64,000 bases of DNA, taken from positions 62,001-126,000 of the forward strand of contig JAUIBW010000007.1 of NCBI GenBank assembly GCA_030427585.1. The letters run 5' to 3'. Positions 15,346 through 23,688 of this stretch are shown here, piece after piece; the stretch's first letter is position 1; the number at the start of each line of letters is the position of its first letter. The DNA comes from Bacteroidia bacterium. GTDB taxonomy: Bacteria > Bacteroidota > Bacteroidia > Flavobacteriales > Flavobacteriaceae. The position numbers and the translations under genes are program-made. The notes under the pieces were generated by a model that saw only the letters and a list, made by a program, of their open reading frames with translations, ran no database searches and was not told the DNA's origin.

Positions 15346-18300
15346 ATGTTTAAATCACTCTTCACTTCACTTTTTTGTTTTGTATTTAGTATTGGGGCTC
15401 ATGCACAAGAAACTTATTTTACCATCGACCCTACCTTAACCCCAGATGGGCAAACTATTATATTTAGTTATGATGGGGATTTATGGAAGGTCTCCTCTGG
15501 TGGTGGCGAAGCATCCCGACTCACAGGAATGCAGGGTGATGAGACATTGCCCACTGTTTCTCCCGATGGAAAATGGCTAGCTTTTAGTGCTACCCAGTAT
15601 GGTAATAAAGATGTGTATATCATGCCTATGAAAGGAGGAGAAATTCGTCAACTTACTTTTCATGATGCTACAGATGATGTAGATAGCTGGTCGTGGGATT
15701 CAAAAAAAATATATTTTACCTCATCCAGAGAGAATCGTTTTAGTGGATATGAGGTAGCTGTTTCGGGCGGGACTCCCAAACGTTTATTTCATCATTATTT
15801 TAATACTGTTCACAATATAGTACCCCATCCTACGACAGGAGAAATTTTCTTTAACGAAAGCTGGGAAAGCAAAAATTTTACCCATAGAAAACGATATAAA
15901 GGAGATTATAACCCCAATATAAAATCTTATAATCCCCAAACCAAAGAATATAAAGAATATACTTCGTATAGAGGAAAAGATTTTTGGGCAACAATAGATA
16001 AAAATGGCAACCTCTATTTTGTTTCTGACCAGGCTAACGGAGAATATAATCTGTACACGTTTAAAAATGGTAAAAAAACAGCCTTAACCAAATTTGGTAC
16101 CTCTATCGCAAGGCCGCAAGTAAGCGCTAATGGCAGTCATATAGTTTTTGGTAAGGATTATCAAATTTACCTGTATGATGTAGCCACTAATACCACAAAA
16201 AAAGTACCGATTAAGATTTATCTTAATAACACATTAGATAAAACCCGGGATTTTAAAACAAAGGGAAATATTACCAATTTTGATATTTCTCCCGATAATA
16301 AAAAGATAGCCTTTGTCTCGCGCGGTGCGCTATTTGTTTCTGATCCTAAAGGTAAATTTATTCGGCAAATACCTGTTAACCCTACAGAACGAGTAGTCGA
16401 GGTAAAATGGCTTAAGGATAATCGCACCTTGTTATACAACCAGACTGTAGATGGGTATCTTAATCTATTTACTATTTCTGCAGAAGGAAAAGGGAAAGAA
16501 AAACAAATCACATCTGACACCCGTAGTAATGTAAATATAGAAATAAACCCAAAGCGTACACAAGCTGCCTATATAAGTGGCAGGGATGAATTGCGCCTTC
16601 TTAATCTCGAAAATCTAAAAAGTACTACTGTAGTAAAAGATGAATTCTGGGCACTATACCCACCTCAACCCAGGTTTTCTCCTAATGGCCAGTATCTCGT
16701 TTATAATGCGATACGCAATTTTGAACAAGATATTTTTACATACCATATTCCTACAAAAAAAACAATTAACCTCACTCAGACAGGAGTAAACGAAAGTAGT
16801 CCTTTCTGGTCTCCCGATGGTAAATACATCTACTTTAGTTCTAACCTTACACAGCCTAGTTATCCCTATGGGCTGGATGAGGCAGGTATGTATCAAATGG
16901 CATTAGATAAGTATGAAGCTCCTTATACCTCTAAAAAGTTTGAAGAATTATTTGTAGAGAAAAAAGAAGATGATGAGGATGAAAAGAAAGATGAAGATAA
17001 AAAAGATAAATCTGAAACAATAAAGATTAATATTAATCCTAAAGGATTGATGAAGCGTATACAACGTATTAGTCCTGCTTTTGGGTATCAAGGTAGCACC
17101 TATGTTATTGATAAAGAAGAAACCACCTATGTGTTTTATGTTTCTAATCACGATGAAGGAGATACTAAACTATGGAAAACCACGATTAGACCGTTTGAAA
17201 AAAACAAAACAGAAAAAGTTGGAGACGCCAAAGTTTTTGGGTATCAAATAGCATCGGCAAAAGATAGTCATTATGTGCTGCTAGAAGGTAATATCCATAC
17301 CCTAGACATCGAAAGTAATACCACAGAAGAAATTAAAATTGACCATAAATTCAGAAAAACATTGTCTGATGAATTTCAACAGATGTTTCAGGAAGCCTGG
17401 GCAGGTTTTGGAGAAAATTTTTATGATGAAGATTTTCATGGTGAAGATTGGGAAAAGCTTAGAGATCAATATGCGGTGTATCTGCCATATATCAATAACC
17501 GTTCTCATTTAAGATTACTATTTAATGATATGTTGGGTGAGCTAAATACATCTCATTTTGGGTTTCGTTCTACCGGTAAAGAAGAAAAGAAATTTTATAG
17601 TACCAAAACCCTGGCAACAGGAATTGTTTTTGCTAAAAATGACCCATATCAGATAGAAAGAATTATTGCCAATAGTCCCGCAGATGTCGCCAATAAAAAT
17701 ATACTGCCGGGAGATCGGTTAATTGCTGTAAATCATCAAAAAATTGATTCAAAAAATAATAGAGAATACTATTTTACACAGCCATCACTGGATCAGGAAA
17801 TACAATTAACATTAGAACGTAATTCGCAAAAGATAACAGTAAACCTACATCCGATCTCTTCTAGAAGTTTAAGAAACTTACGATATGACGAATGGGTCGA
17901 TAATAATCAATCCTATATAGATCAAAAAAGTAATAAAAAAATTGCCTACGTTCATATGAAAAATATGGGACGTGGGGAGCTCAACAATTTCAAAAGAGAA
18001 ATGGTTTCTGAAGGGTACAAAAGAGATGCCCTGATCCTGGATTTACGAAATAACACAGGAGGAAATGTACATGATGAGGTATTACAGTTCTTATCTCAAA
18101 AGCCTTATCTAAAATGGAAATATAGAGATGGTAAACTTACTTCGCAACCCAATTTTGCACCAGCGGCAAAACCTATTGTAATTTTGATAAACGAACAAAC
18201 CTTAAGTGATGCAGAGATGACCTCTGCTGGTTTTAAAGAACTTGGCCTGGGTAAAGTTATAGGAACAGAAACCTATAGATGGATTATTTTTACCTCTAGC

Positions 18301-18495
18301 AAAGGTCTGGTAGATGGTTCCTCCTATCGTTTGCCTTCTTGGGGATGTTATACATTAGATGGCAAAAATTTAGAAAAAACAGGAGTTGCACCAGATATTT
18401 ATGTTAAAGAAACGTTTGAAGATCGTTTAGAAAACAATCAACCACAATTAGATAAAGCAGTATCAGAAATAATGAAGCAGTTAGGAGCTAAATAA
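15346..18495 (+). CDS. Tricorn-like S41 serine protease with beta-propeller
   Basis: A 1049-residue exported protease; the signal peptide ends near IGAHAQ. Residues ~25-530 contain repeated PD40/WD40-like blades (TLTPDGQTIIFSYDGDLW, VSPDGKWLAFSA, WSPDGKYIYFSSN). A strongly charged linker (KKEDDEDEKKDEDKKDK, ~540-556) separates them from a Tricorn C1 domain (AWAGFGENFYDEDFHGEDW, ~683), a PDZ domain (~765-830) and the S41 peptidase. The presumed nucleophile is S954 in EQTLSDAEM, matching the Ser-Asp-Ala/Gly motif of Tricorn. It likely degrades peptides in the periplasm. It is monocistronic and flanked by matching palindromes. Confidence 0.92.
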   Translation: MFKSLFTSLFCFVFSIGAHAQETYFTIDPTLTPDGQTIIFSYDGDLWKVSSGGGEASRLTGMQGDETLPTVSPDGKWLAFSATQYGNKDVYIMPMKGGEIRQLTFHDATDDVDSWSWDSKKIYFTSSRENRFSGYEVAVSGGTPKRLFHHYFNTVHNIVPHPTTGEIFFNESWESKNFTHRKRYKGDYNPNIKSYNPQTKEYKEYTSYRGKDFWATIDKNGNLYFVSDQANGEYNLYTFKNGKKTALTKFGTSIARPQVSANGSHIVFGKDYQIYLYDVATNTTKKVPIKIYLNNTLDKTRDFKTKGNITNFDISPDNKKIAFVSRGALFVSDPKGKFIRQIPVNPTERVVEVKWLKDNRTLLYNQTVDGYLNLFTISAEGKGKEKQITSDTRSNVNIEINPKRTQAAYISGRDELRLLNLENLKSTTVVKDEFWALYPPQPRFSPNGQYLVYNAIRNFEQDIFTYHIPTKKTINLTQTGVNESSPFWSPDGKYIYFSSNLTQPSYPYGLDEAGMYQMALDKYEAPYTSKKFEELFVEKKEDDEDEKKDEDKKDKSETIKININPKGLMKRIQRISPAFGYQGSTYVIDKEETTYVFYVSNHDEGDTKLWKTTIRPFEKNKTEKVGDAKVFGYQIASAKDSHYVLLEGNIHTLDIESNTTEEIKIDHKFRKTLSDEFQQMFQEAWAGFGENFYDEDFHGEDWEKLRDQYAVYLPYINNRSHLRLLFNDMLGELNTSHFGFRSTGKEEKKFYSTKTLATGIVFAKNDPYQIERIIANSPADVANKNILPGDRLIAVNHQKIDSKNNREYYFTQPSLDQEIQLTLERNSQKITVNLHPISSRSLRNLRYDEWVDNNQSYIDQKSNKKIAYVHMKNMGRGELNNFKREMVSEGYKRDALILDLRNNTGGNVHDEVLQFLSQKPYLKWKYRDGKLTSQPNFAPAAKPIVILINEQTLSDAEMTSAGFKELGLGKVIGTETYRWIIFTSSKGLVDGSSYRLPSWGCYTLDGKNLEKTGVAPDIYVKETFEDRLENNQPQLDKAVSEIMKQLGAK

Positions 18496-18824
18496 TTCTT
18501 CAAAATTAACAATATCGCATTGCTAATATATATCTTGGCATATGAAGTGATTCTATGCAAGTATAAAGGCACAGGTCTTTGTTAGATTTTGATATAGATC
18601 AAATGAAAAATGATGATTTGTATCGAATTTTGAAGAAGCAATAGACGAACTACAGATCTTTTCTAGAGTTCTTAATGAGGGTGAAATAAAAATATATGCG
18701 ACAAAATAACAATTAGATTATTATTTGGTTTCATTAAACCTCACAAGTCTTGAAGACTTGTGAGGTTTACATTTTTATTTTTATATGTGAGATATTATCC
18801 AAAATTAATAAACATATTAAAATA
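18496..18824. other. Intergenic stretch with a palindrome and a possible gene remnant
   Basis: It contains the palindrome at 18736-18768. Between 18603 and 18709 a short coding-like stretch (MKNDDLYRI, then after a one-base shift FEEAIDELQIFSRVLNEGEI and a stop) suggests a decayed small gene. Nothing else is supported. Confidence 0.3.
18736..18768. repeat. Palindromic element, 16-bp arms (AAACCTCACAAGTCTT)
   Basis: A perfect 16-bp inverted repeat with a one-base centre. Its core CCTCACAAGTCT differs by one base from the element at 15203-15229. It lies between the convergent S41 protease and dprA genes and could also terminate transcription. Confidence 0.7.
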
Positions 18825-19928
18825 TCAAACCACTTCAAATAATTTTCCTGGCAACGGCTTTACAACTCCTTTAAGTTCCATATTAAGTAAAACAGAAGCT
18901 GTTTTAAATGTAGGGATTTGGCATTGTAATGCTATTACATCTAATAGTTCTTTTCCGTTATCGGTTAAAAAATTATAGATTTTCTTTTCTTGTTCATCTA
19001 ACTCTACAAACAATTTTTTCTGTACAGCGGGTTGTTTATTCTCATCAAGTTTCCAATTAAGCATATACATTAGATCAGCCGCACTGGTAAGCATATGGGC
19101 GCGCTGGGTCTTTATCAGCATATTACACCCCTTGCTTAAAGGATCATATGCCCTACCAGGTACTGCAAATACATCCCGATTATACGAATTCGCAATATCT
19201 GCAGTTACCAAGGAGCCCCCTTTATCTGCACTCTCGATTACTACAGTTGCTTCGCTAAGTCCGGCAATAATTCGATTACGGCCTAGAAAATTTTTACGAT
19301 CAAAAGTATCTGTGCTCCAGAAATCTGTGAAAAATCCACCATTTTCCTCGATCTGTGCAACATACTTTTTGTGCGTTTTTGGATAAATTTGATTTAAGCC
19401 ATGCGCCAAACAACCTACAGTTTGTAAATCATGTTTAACCGCTGCGCGCTGTGCTGTGATATCTACACCATACGCAAAACCCGATACAATAACAGGATTT
19501 ACAGGTGCCAGTGTTTCTATCAATTCCTCACAAAACTGGACTCCATATCGAGTTACCTGTCGTGTACCCACAATACTCAGAATCTTTTTGTGCTCAAGAT
19601 CAATATTCCCAGAACTAAATAATACTACGGGGCCATCAATACAATGTTTTAGTTTTTCGGGATAACCTTGTTGATCATATACCAGACAATTGATATTATT
19701 CTCCTGCACAAATTGTAGTTCATTTTCTGCAATTTTCTGATATTCTGGATTATGCAAATCTTTAATTTTCATTTTCCCTATTCCATCAATTTTGAGTAGG
19801 TTGTTTGTTTTTTCGGCAAGTACTGCCTCTGCACTACCTACTTCGCGTATTAATTTTTTGATAGAACTATCCCCAAGATTGGTTACTTTTTTAAGGGTAA
19901 GTAAGGCCAGAAGTTTTTCGATATTCAT
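18825..19928 (-). CDS. dprA: DNA-processing protein DprA
   Basis: A 367-residue cytosolic protein that loads RecA on incoming single-stranded DNA during natural transformation. An N-terminal helix-hairpin-helix-like part (TNLGDSSIKKLI, LLKIDGIGKMKI) precedes the Rossmann-like DprA core with LSIVGTRQVTRYG, SGFAYGVDITAQRAA, GLNQIYPKTHKKY and IAGLSEATVVIES, and a C-terminal winged-helix-like part (LLDVIALQCQIPTFKTASVL). Length and domain order match family members. It converges on the Tricorn-like protease, and upstream it is divergent from the HU-SPOR gene. Confidence 0.95.
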   Translation of the reverse strand: MNIEKLLALLTLKKVTNLGDSSIKKLIREVGSAEAVLAEKTNNLLKIDGIGKMKIKDLHNPEYQKIAENELQFVQENNINCLVYDQQGYPEKLKHCIDGPVVLFSSGNIDLEHKKILSIVGTRQVTRYGVQFCEELIETLAPVNPVIVSGFAYGVDITAQRAAVKHDLQTVGCLAHGLNQIYPKTHKKYVAQIEENGGFFTDFWSTDTFDRKNFLGRNRIIAGLSEATVVIESADKGGSLVTADIANSYNRDVFAVPGRAYDPLSKGCNMLIKTQRAHMLTSAADLMYMLNWKLDENKQPAVQKKLFVELDEQEKKIYNFLTDNGKELLDVIALQCQIPTFKTASVLLNMELKGVVKPLPGKLFEVV

Positions 19929-20019
19929 GTAATAATTTGTAAGTCAGTGCAAGAAACAAAAAAAAACGAAACTGTTAATAAATTCAGCGGTTAGAGTTTA
20001 AATGACCTTCATTTTTTTA

Positions 20020-20027
20020 TACCTTTG
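20020..20027 (+). promoter_or_regulatory. -7 box (TACCTTTG) upstream of the HU-SPOR gene
   Basis: An exact match to TANNTTTG lies 49 bases before the start codon. The -33 element is weak (GTTTA about 20 bases upstream). Confidence 0.5.
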
Positions 20028-20075
20028 GGATAATTAATTTTCACTAACAAAGAAAGCATATTTTTAGAAGGGGTA

Positions 20076-21074
20076 ATGAATAACACGGCTGACTATATAA
20101 GCGAACTATTATATCGATATGAATGCATAATTCTGCCAGGTTTTGGAGCATTTTTGACCAGACGTCAACCCGCTACAATACAAGATGGTACTAATGCATT
20201 TTACCCTCCTCAAAAATTAATTTCTTTTAATAGCCAATTAAAAAACAATGATGGCTTGTTAGCGAACTATATTGCTTCTGCAGAAAACATCTCATATACA
20301 GATGCTGTTGCCAAAATCCAACGTTATGTTTTATCTCTTAATGAAAAGATGGCAAAAGGACAACGTATAGAATTAGAGAAAATTGGTGCATTCTATACTT
20401 CGGTAGAAAACACCTTACAATTTGAACCTTTGCAAGAAGTAAACTATCTTACAGAAGCTTTTGGATTACATTCTTTTGCATCTCCTGTGATCAAACGTGA
20501 TATTGAAATCAAGCGCGAGGTATATAAAGAAAAAGTAGAAGCTATCGAAGAAGTAATCCCACTTACGTTTACACCAGAAAAACGTCGTGAACGACCATAT
20601 TTACAATATGCTGCCGTAGCTGCAGTCATATTAGGAATTGGAGGTTTTTTTGGTCTGAAAAAAATAAGTGATACTACGGTAAGTTATAACAATAAGGAAT
20701 GGCAAAAAGCCAATCAGGAAATTGAAAATAGAATACAAGAGGCTACTTTTGAAATTTCTAATCCACTTCCTGCTATCAATCTTAATATTATAAAAGGCAA
20801 AGAAAATACTACAACTACAACCTCTGAAGTATCTAATACGACATTAGGAAGTTTTCATATTATAGCGGGTGCTTTTAGAATTGCATCTAATGCAGATAAT
20901 AAAGTACAAAAACTCAAGGCTCAAGGGTTTAATGCTCACCTTATAGGAGTGAATAAATATGGTTTACACCAGGTAGCGTATGAAAGTTATGAAAATCGTT
21001 CTGAAGCAGTACAAGCACTAGCCAGAATTAAAAAAGAACAAAGTTCTAAAGCTTGGTTATTAATTAAAAAGTAA
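20076..21074 (+). CDS. HU-like domain plus SPOR domain membrane protein
   Basis: A 332-residue bitopic inner-membrane protein. Residues ~1-130 form a paired HU/CCDC81-like region (YECIILPGFGAFLTRRQPA, MAKGQRIELEKIGAFYTS). A single transmembrane helix follows at about 175-195 (YAAVAAVILGIGGFFGL), then a linker and a C-terminal SPOR domain (~258-332, GSFHIIAGAFRIASNADNK) that in other proteins binds denuded septal peptidoglycan. The topology puts the HU-like part in the cytosol and SPOR in the periplasm, so a role in cell division is likely but inferred. It is divergent from dprA. Confidence 0.9.
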   Translation: MNNTADYISELLYRYECIILPGFGAFLTRRQPATIQDGTNAFYPPQKLISFNSQLKNNDGLLANYIASAENISYTDAVAKIQRYVLSLNEKMAKGQRIELEKIGAFYTSVENTLQFEPLQEVNYLTEAFGLHSFASPVIKRDIEIKREVYKEKVEAIEEVIPLTFTPEKRRERPYLQYAAVAAVILGIGGFFGLKKISDTTVSYNNKEWQKANQEIENRIQEATFEISNPLPAINLNIIKGKENTTTTTSEVSNTTLGSFHIIAGAFRIASNADNKVQKLKAQGFNAHLIGVNKYGLHQVAYESYENRSEAVQALARIKKEQSSKAWLLIKK

Positions 21075-21202
21075 TTTAAAAATCATACTACACTTATATA
21101 GAGTATAAGTGTTTTTTGTCATCACAGCAGAATACTTTAATATGAAGTTTAAATACTCATAAATTATACTTGTTGTTATTTTTTCATTATGGTATTACCA
21201 CA

Positions 21203-21210
21203 TATCTTTG
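21203..21210 (+). promoter_or_regulatory. -7 box (TATCTTTG) of the thioesterase gene
   Basis: An exact TANNTTTG match lies 17 bases before the start codon, implying a very short leader. A T-rich segment lies where the -33 element is expected. Confidence 0.5.
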
Positions 21211-21227
21211 CAAAAAATTAAAATTGC

Positions 21228-21737
21228 ATGGAATCCAGACACCCTTCAGAATCTCTTACTACTTTAACCGATTTGGTACTAACAGGAGAAACCAATCCTT
21301 TAAATAACTTATTTGGAGGAGAACTTTTGGCTCGTATGGATCGTGCTGCAGGAATTGCAGCAGGTAGGCATTCTAGACGAATTGTGGTTACTGCTTCTGT
21401 AAATCATGTTGCTTTTAATAAGGCTATTCCATTAGGTAGTGTTGTAACTGTCGAAGCAAAAGTTTCTAGAGCCTTTAGATCCTCTATGGAGGTTTATATA
21501 GATGTTTGGGTAGAAGACCGCCAGAGTGGAGATAAAACTAAAGCTAACGAGGCTATCTATACCTTTGTGGCAGTAAATGAAAGTGGAAGCCCTGTCGCTG
21601 TACCTTCAATAAAACCAGAAACAGCACTCGAAAAACAACGGTATGATGCAGCTTTACGTCGCAAGCAATTGAGTTTGGTTCTAGCAGGAAAAATGAATCC
21701 CAGTGATGCTACAGAGTTAAAAGCATTGTTTGTATAG
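21228..21737 (+). CDS. Acyl-CoA thioesterase, YciA/hotdog family
   Basis: A 169-residue cytosolic hotdog-fold thioesterase that hydrolyses acyl-CoA to free acid and CoA. Motifs are NPLNNLFGGELLARMDRAAGIAA, with the G-G-x-L-x-x-x-D that positions the catalytic Asp, and VTASVNHVAFNKAIPLGSVV followed by KVSRAFRSSMEVYIDVW. Length fits the YciA/ACOT12-like group. Its stop lies 31 bases from the convergent fabF-like gene. Chain-length preference cannot be read. Confidence 0.88.
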   Translation: MESRHPSESLTTLTDLVLTGETNPLNNLFGGELLARMDRAAGIAAGRHSRRIVVTASVNHVAFNKAIPLGSVVTVEAKVSRAFRSSMEVYIDVWVEDRQSGDKTKANEAIYTFVAVNESGSPVAVPSIKPETALEKQRYDAALRRKQLSLVLAGKMNPSDATELKALFV

Positions 21738-21768
21738 ATTGCTCATAATTATTTCTGGTTAAAGAATA

Positions 21769-23016
21769 TCAGATCTTTCTAAATATTACTATTGCATTAT
21801 GGCCTCCAAAACCAAATGTATTGTTCATAGCAATATTGATAGTTCCTGTTATAGCTTCTTTCGTAATAATATTTAAGTTTTCTGGAATTTCCTTAGTGAT
21901 AGTATTCGTATTAATGGTCGGTGGAACAATACCTTCATTAATGGCTTTAACGCATAATATACTCTCGATTGCACCAGCAGCACCAAGTAAATGACCTGTC
22001 ATAGATTTGGTTGCACTAATTTTAAGGTTTTTGGGGGCATTTCCAAAAATCTTTGTGATTGCTTTGATTTCACTTAAATCCCCAACAGGAGTTGAGGTAG
22101 CATGTGTATTTAAATAATCAACTTCTTCTGGATTAATTTTTGCTTCATGCAAAGCAAGTTCGATAGCTTTTGCAGCTCCAAGCCCCTCTGGATGTGTTGC
22201 TGTCATGTGATATGCATCAGCAGTCATCGAAGCACCTATGATTTCGGCATAAATTTTGGCACCTCTTTTTTTAGCATGATCCAGATCTTCGATAACCAGC
22301 GCTCCTGCTCCTTCTCCCATTACAAAACCATCTCTTTCGCTATCAAAAGGTCTTGAAGCTTCACTTGGGTTATCATTTCTGGTAGACATTGCTCTCATTG
22401 CATTAAACCCTCCTATTGAAGCTTCTGTAATTGGTGCCTCAGATCCACCAGTTACAAATATTTTCGCTTTCCCAAATTTTATATAGTTGTAAGCATCCAT
22501 TATGGCAGAGTTTGAAGTAGCGCAAGCAGAAACTGTAGTATAATTAATCCCCATTAGTTTAAATTTCATAGAAATCATTCCCGAAGCCATATTCGATATC
22601 AGCTTAGGCACAAAAAATGGATTAAATCGAGGAGTATTGTTATTCTCAATATATCCTTTTACTTCTTTTTCAAAAGTATTCATCCCTCCTTGCCCTGTAC
22701 CCCAGATTACTCCAATATCGAAAGGAGATATCGAGTTTATATCGATTTTTGAATCTTCAAATGCCTCTGTTGCTGCGTATAATGCATATTGAGTAAACAA
22801 GTCGCTTTTTCTAATTTCATTTCGTTCTAAATACTTTTGTGGATCAAACCCTTTAACTTCACAAGCAAACTGAGTTTTAAACAAAGACGGGTCGAATTTC
22901 ATAATTCTTGCAGCTCCACTTTTACCATTAATTGTATTATACCAAAATTCTTCTACCGAATTTCCAAGTGGGGTTATAGCGCCTAAACCAGTAATTACAA
23001 CTCTTTTTTCTTTCAT
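21769..23016 (-). CDS. Beta-ketoacyl-ACP synthase II-like (FabF family)
   Basis: A 415-residue condensing enzyme of fatty-acid or related synthesis. The full catalytic triad is visible: C165 in VSACATSNS, H305 in NTHATSTPVGD and H342 in KSMTGHLLGAAGA. GFGGHNA at the C-terminus is also typical. It is not next to acpP or other fab genes but beside a TetR regulator. Its 50-base upstream gap holds an operator nearly identical to the one before tetR. This suggests a regulated, secondary FabF rather than the housekeeping copy, which is inferred from context. Confidence 0.9.
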   Translation of the reverse strand: MKEKRVVITGLGAITPLGNSVEEFWYNTINGKSGAARIMKFDPSLFKTQFACEVKGFDPQKYLERNEIRKSDLFTQYALYAATEAFEDSKIDINSISPFDIGVIWGTGQGGMNTFEKEVKGYIENNNTPRFNPFFVPKLISNMASGMISMKFKLMGINYTTVSACATSNSAIMDAYNYIKFGKAKIFVTGGSEAPITEASIGGFNAMRAMSTRNDNPSEASRPFDSERDGFVMGEGAGALVIEDLDHAKKRGAKIYAEIIGASMTADAYHMTATHPEGLGAAKAIELALHEAKINPEEVDYLNTHATSTPVGDLSEIKAITKIFGNAPKNLKISATKSMTGHLLGAAGAIESILCVKAINEGIVPPTINTNTITKEIPENLNIITKEAITGTINIAMNNTFGFGGHNAIVIFRKI

Positions 23017-23031
23017 GCTAAAATAGATTAT

Positions 23032-23049
23032 ACTTACTAATAAGTAAGT
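23032..23049. promoter_or_regulatory. TetR operator upstream of the FabF-like gene
   Basis: ACTTACTAATAAGTAAGT is a perfect palindrome (7-bp arms, 4-base centre) 16 bases before the fabF start. Its first 17 bases match the site at 23629-23645 with one difference. Confidence 0.7.
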
Positions 23050-23066
23050 TTAAGTGACTAAAAAAA

Positions 23067-23624
23067 TTATATACTCTTCAATATTGAAGCTTTAACAGAT
23101 TTTAGAATATTTTTCCGGATAACTTTATCAAGGATAAGGGATGAAAGTAAAGCGGCTATAACAACATCAGTTTTTTCCTCGGCCGTCTCGGTAAAATTAA
23201 ATTCTTTATTTTGAAGACCTTCTTTAAGCACTTTCTGCATCCATCCACGAATTTCCCCACTCATTTTTGTTAGTGAATTCTGCATATTTTCTGGTAAAGA
23301 TTCGTAAGAAGAACCCAATGCCCCTACCAAACAAACCAAGTTAAGAGATTGATTTTTCTCATAAAGAGCGATAAAATTATTTAGCTTCTCTTTTGGTAAG
23401 CATTGTTCCCATTCAATGTGTTTTTTCTGAAAAGTACTCCTTGTTCTAAGAATAATTGCTTCTCCCAAATCAGATTTTTTTGGAAAATGATAATGTACCG
23501 CAGCATTCTTTATTTGTAATGGCACAGATATATCCTTATAACTAAAAGCGTTATACCCTTTAGTTCGAATTAGTTTTTCTGCCAGATCCATTATTTCTAT
23601 TCTCTTATCAGACATAATTTTCAA
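23067..23624 (-). CDS. TetR/AcrR family regulator
   Basis: A 185-residue repressor. The N-terminal HTH shows the TetR pattern (IMDLAEKLIRTKGYNAFSYK, DISVPLQIKNAAVHYHFPKK, SDLGEAI). The C-terminal ligand domain is variable, with LVCLVGALGSSYESLPENM. An ATG three codons inside (MSDKR) is an alternative start. The palindromic site overlapping its leader and the near-identical one before the FabF-like gene indicate self-control and control of fabF. The inducer is likely an acyl compound, but that is only inferred. Confidence 0.9.
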   Translation of the reverse strand: MKIMSDKRIEIMDLAEKLIRTKGYNAFSYKDISVPLQIKNAAVHYHFPKKSDLGEAIILRTRSTFQKKHIEWEQCLPKEKLNNFIALYEKNQSLNLVCLVGALGSSYESLPENMQNSLTKMSGEIRGWMQKVLKEGLQNKEFNFTETAEEKTDVVIAALLSSLILDKVIRKNILKSVKASILKSI

Positions 23625-23628
23625 ATAT

Positions 23629-23645
23629 ACTTACTAGTAAGTAAG
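23629..23645. promoter_or_regulatory. TetR operator upstream of tetR
   Basis: ACTTACTAGTAAGTAAG contains the 14-bp perfect palindrome ACTTACTAGTAAGT and matches the fabF-side site in 16 of 17 positions. It ends 5 bases from the tetR start, so bound repressor would block its own expression. Confidence 0.7.
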
Positions 23646-23688
23646 AATCCAAGAAATAAAGGTTCAAAAATTGTTTCTACTACTTAAC

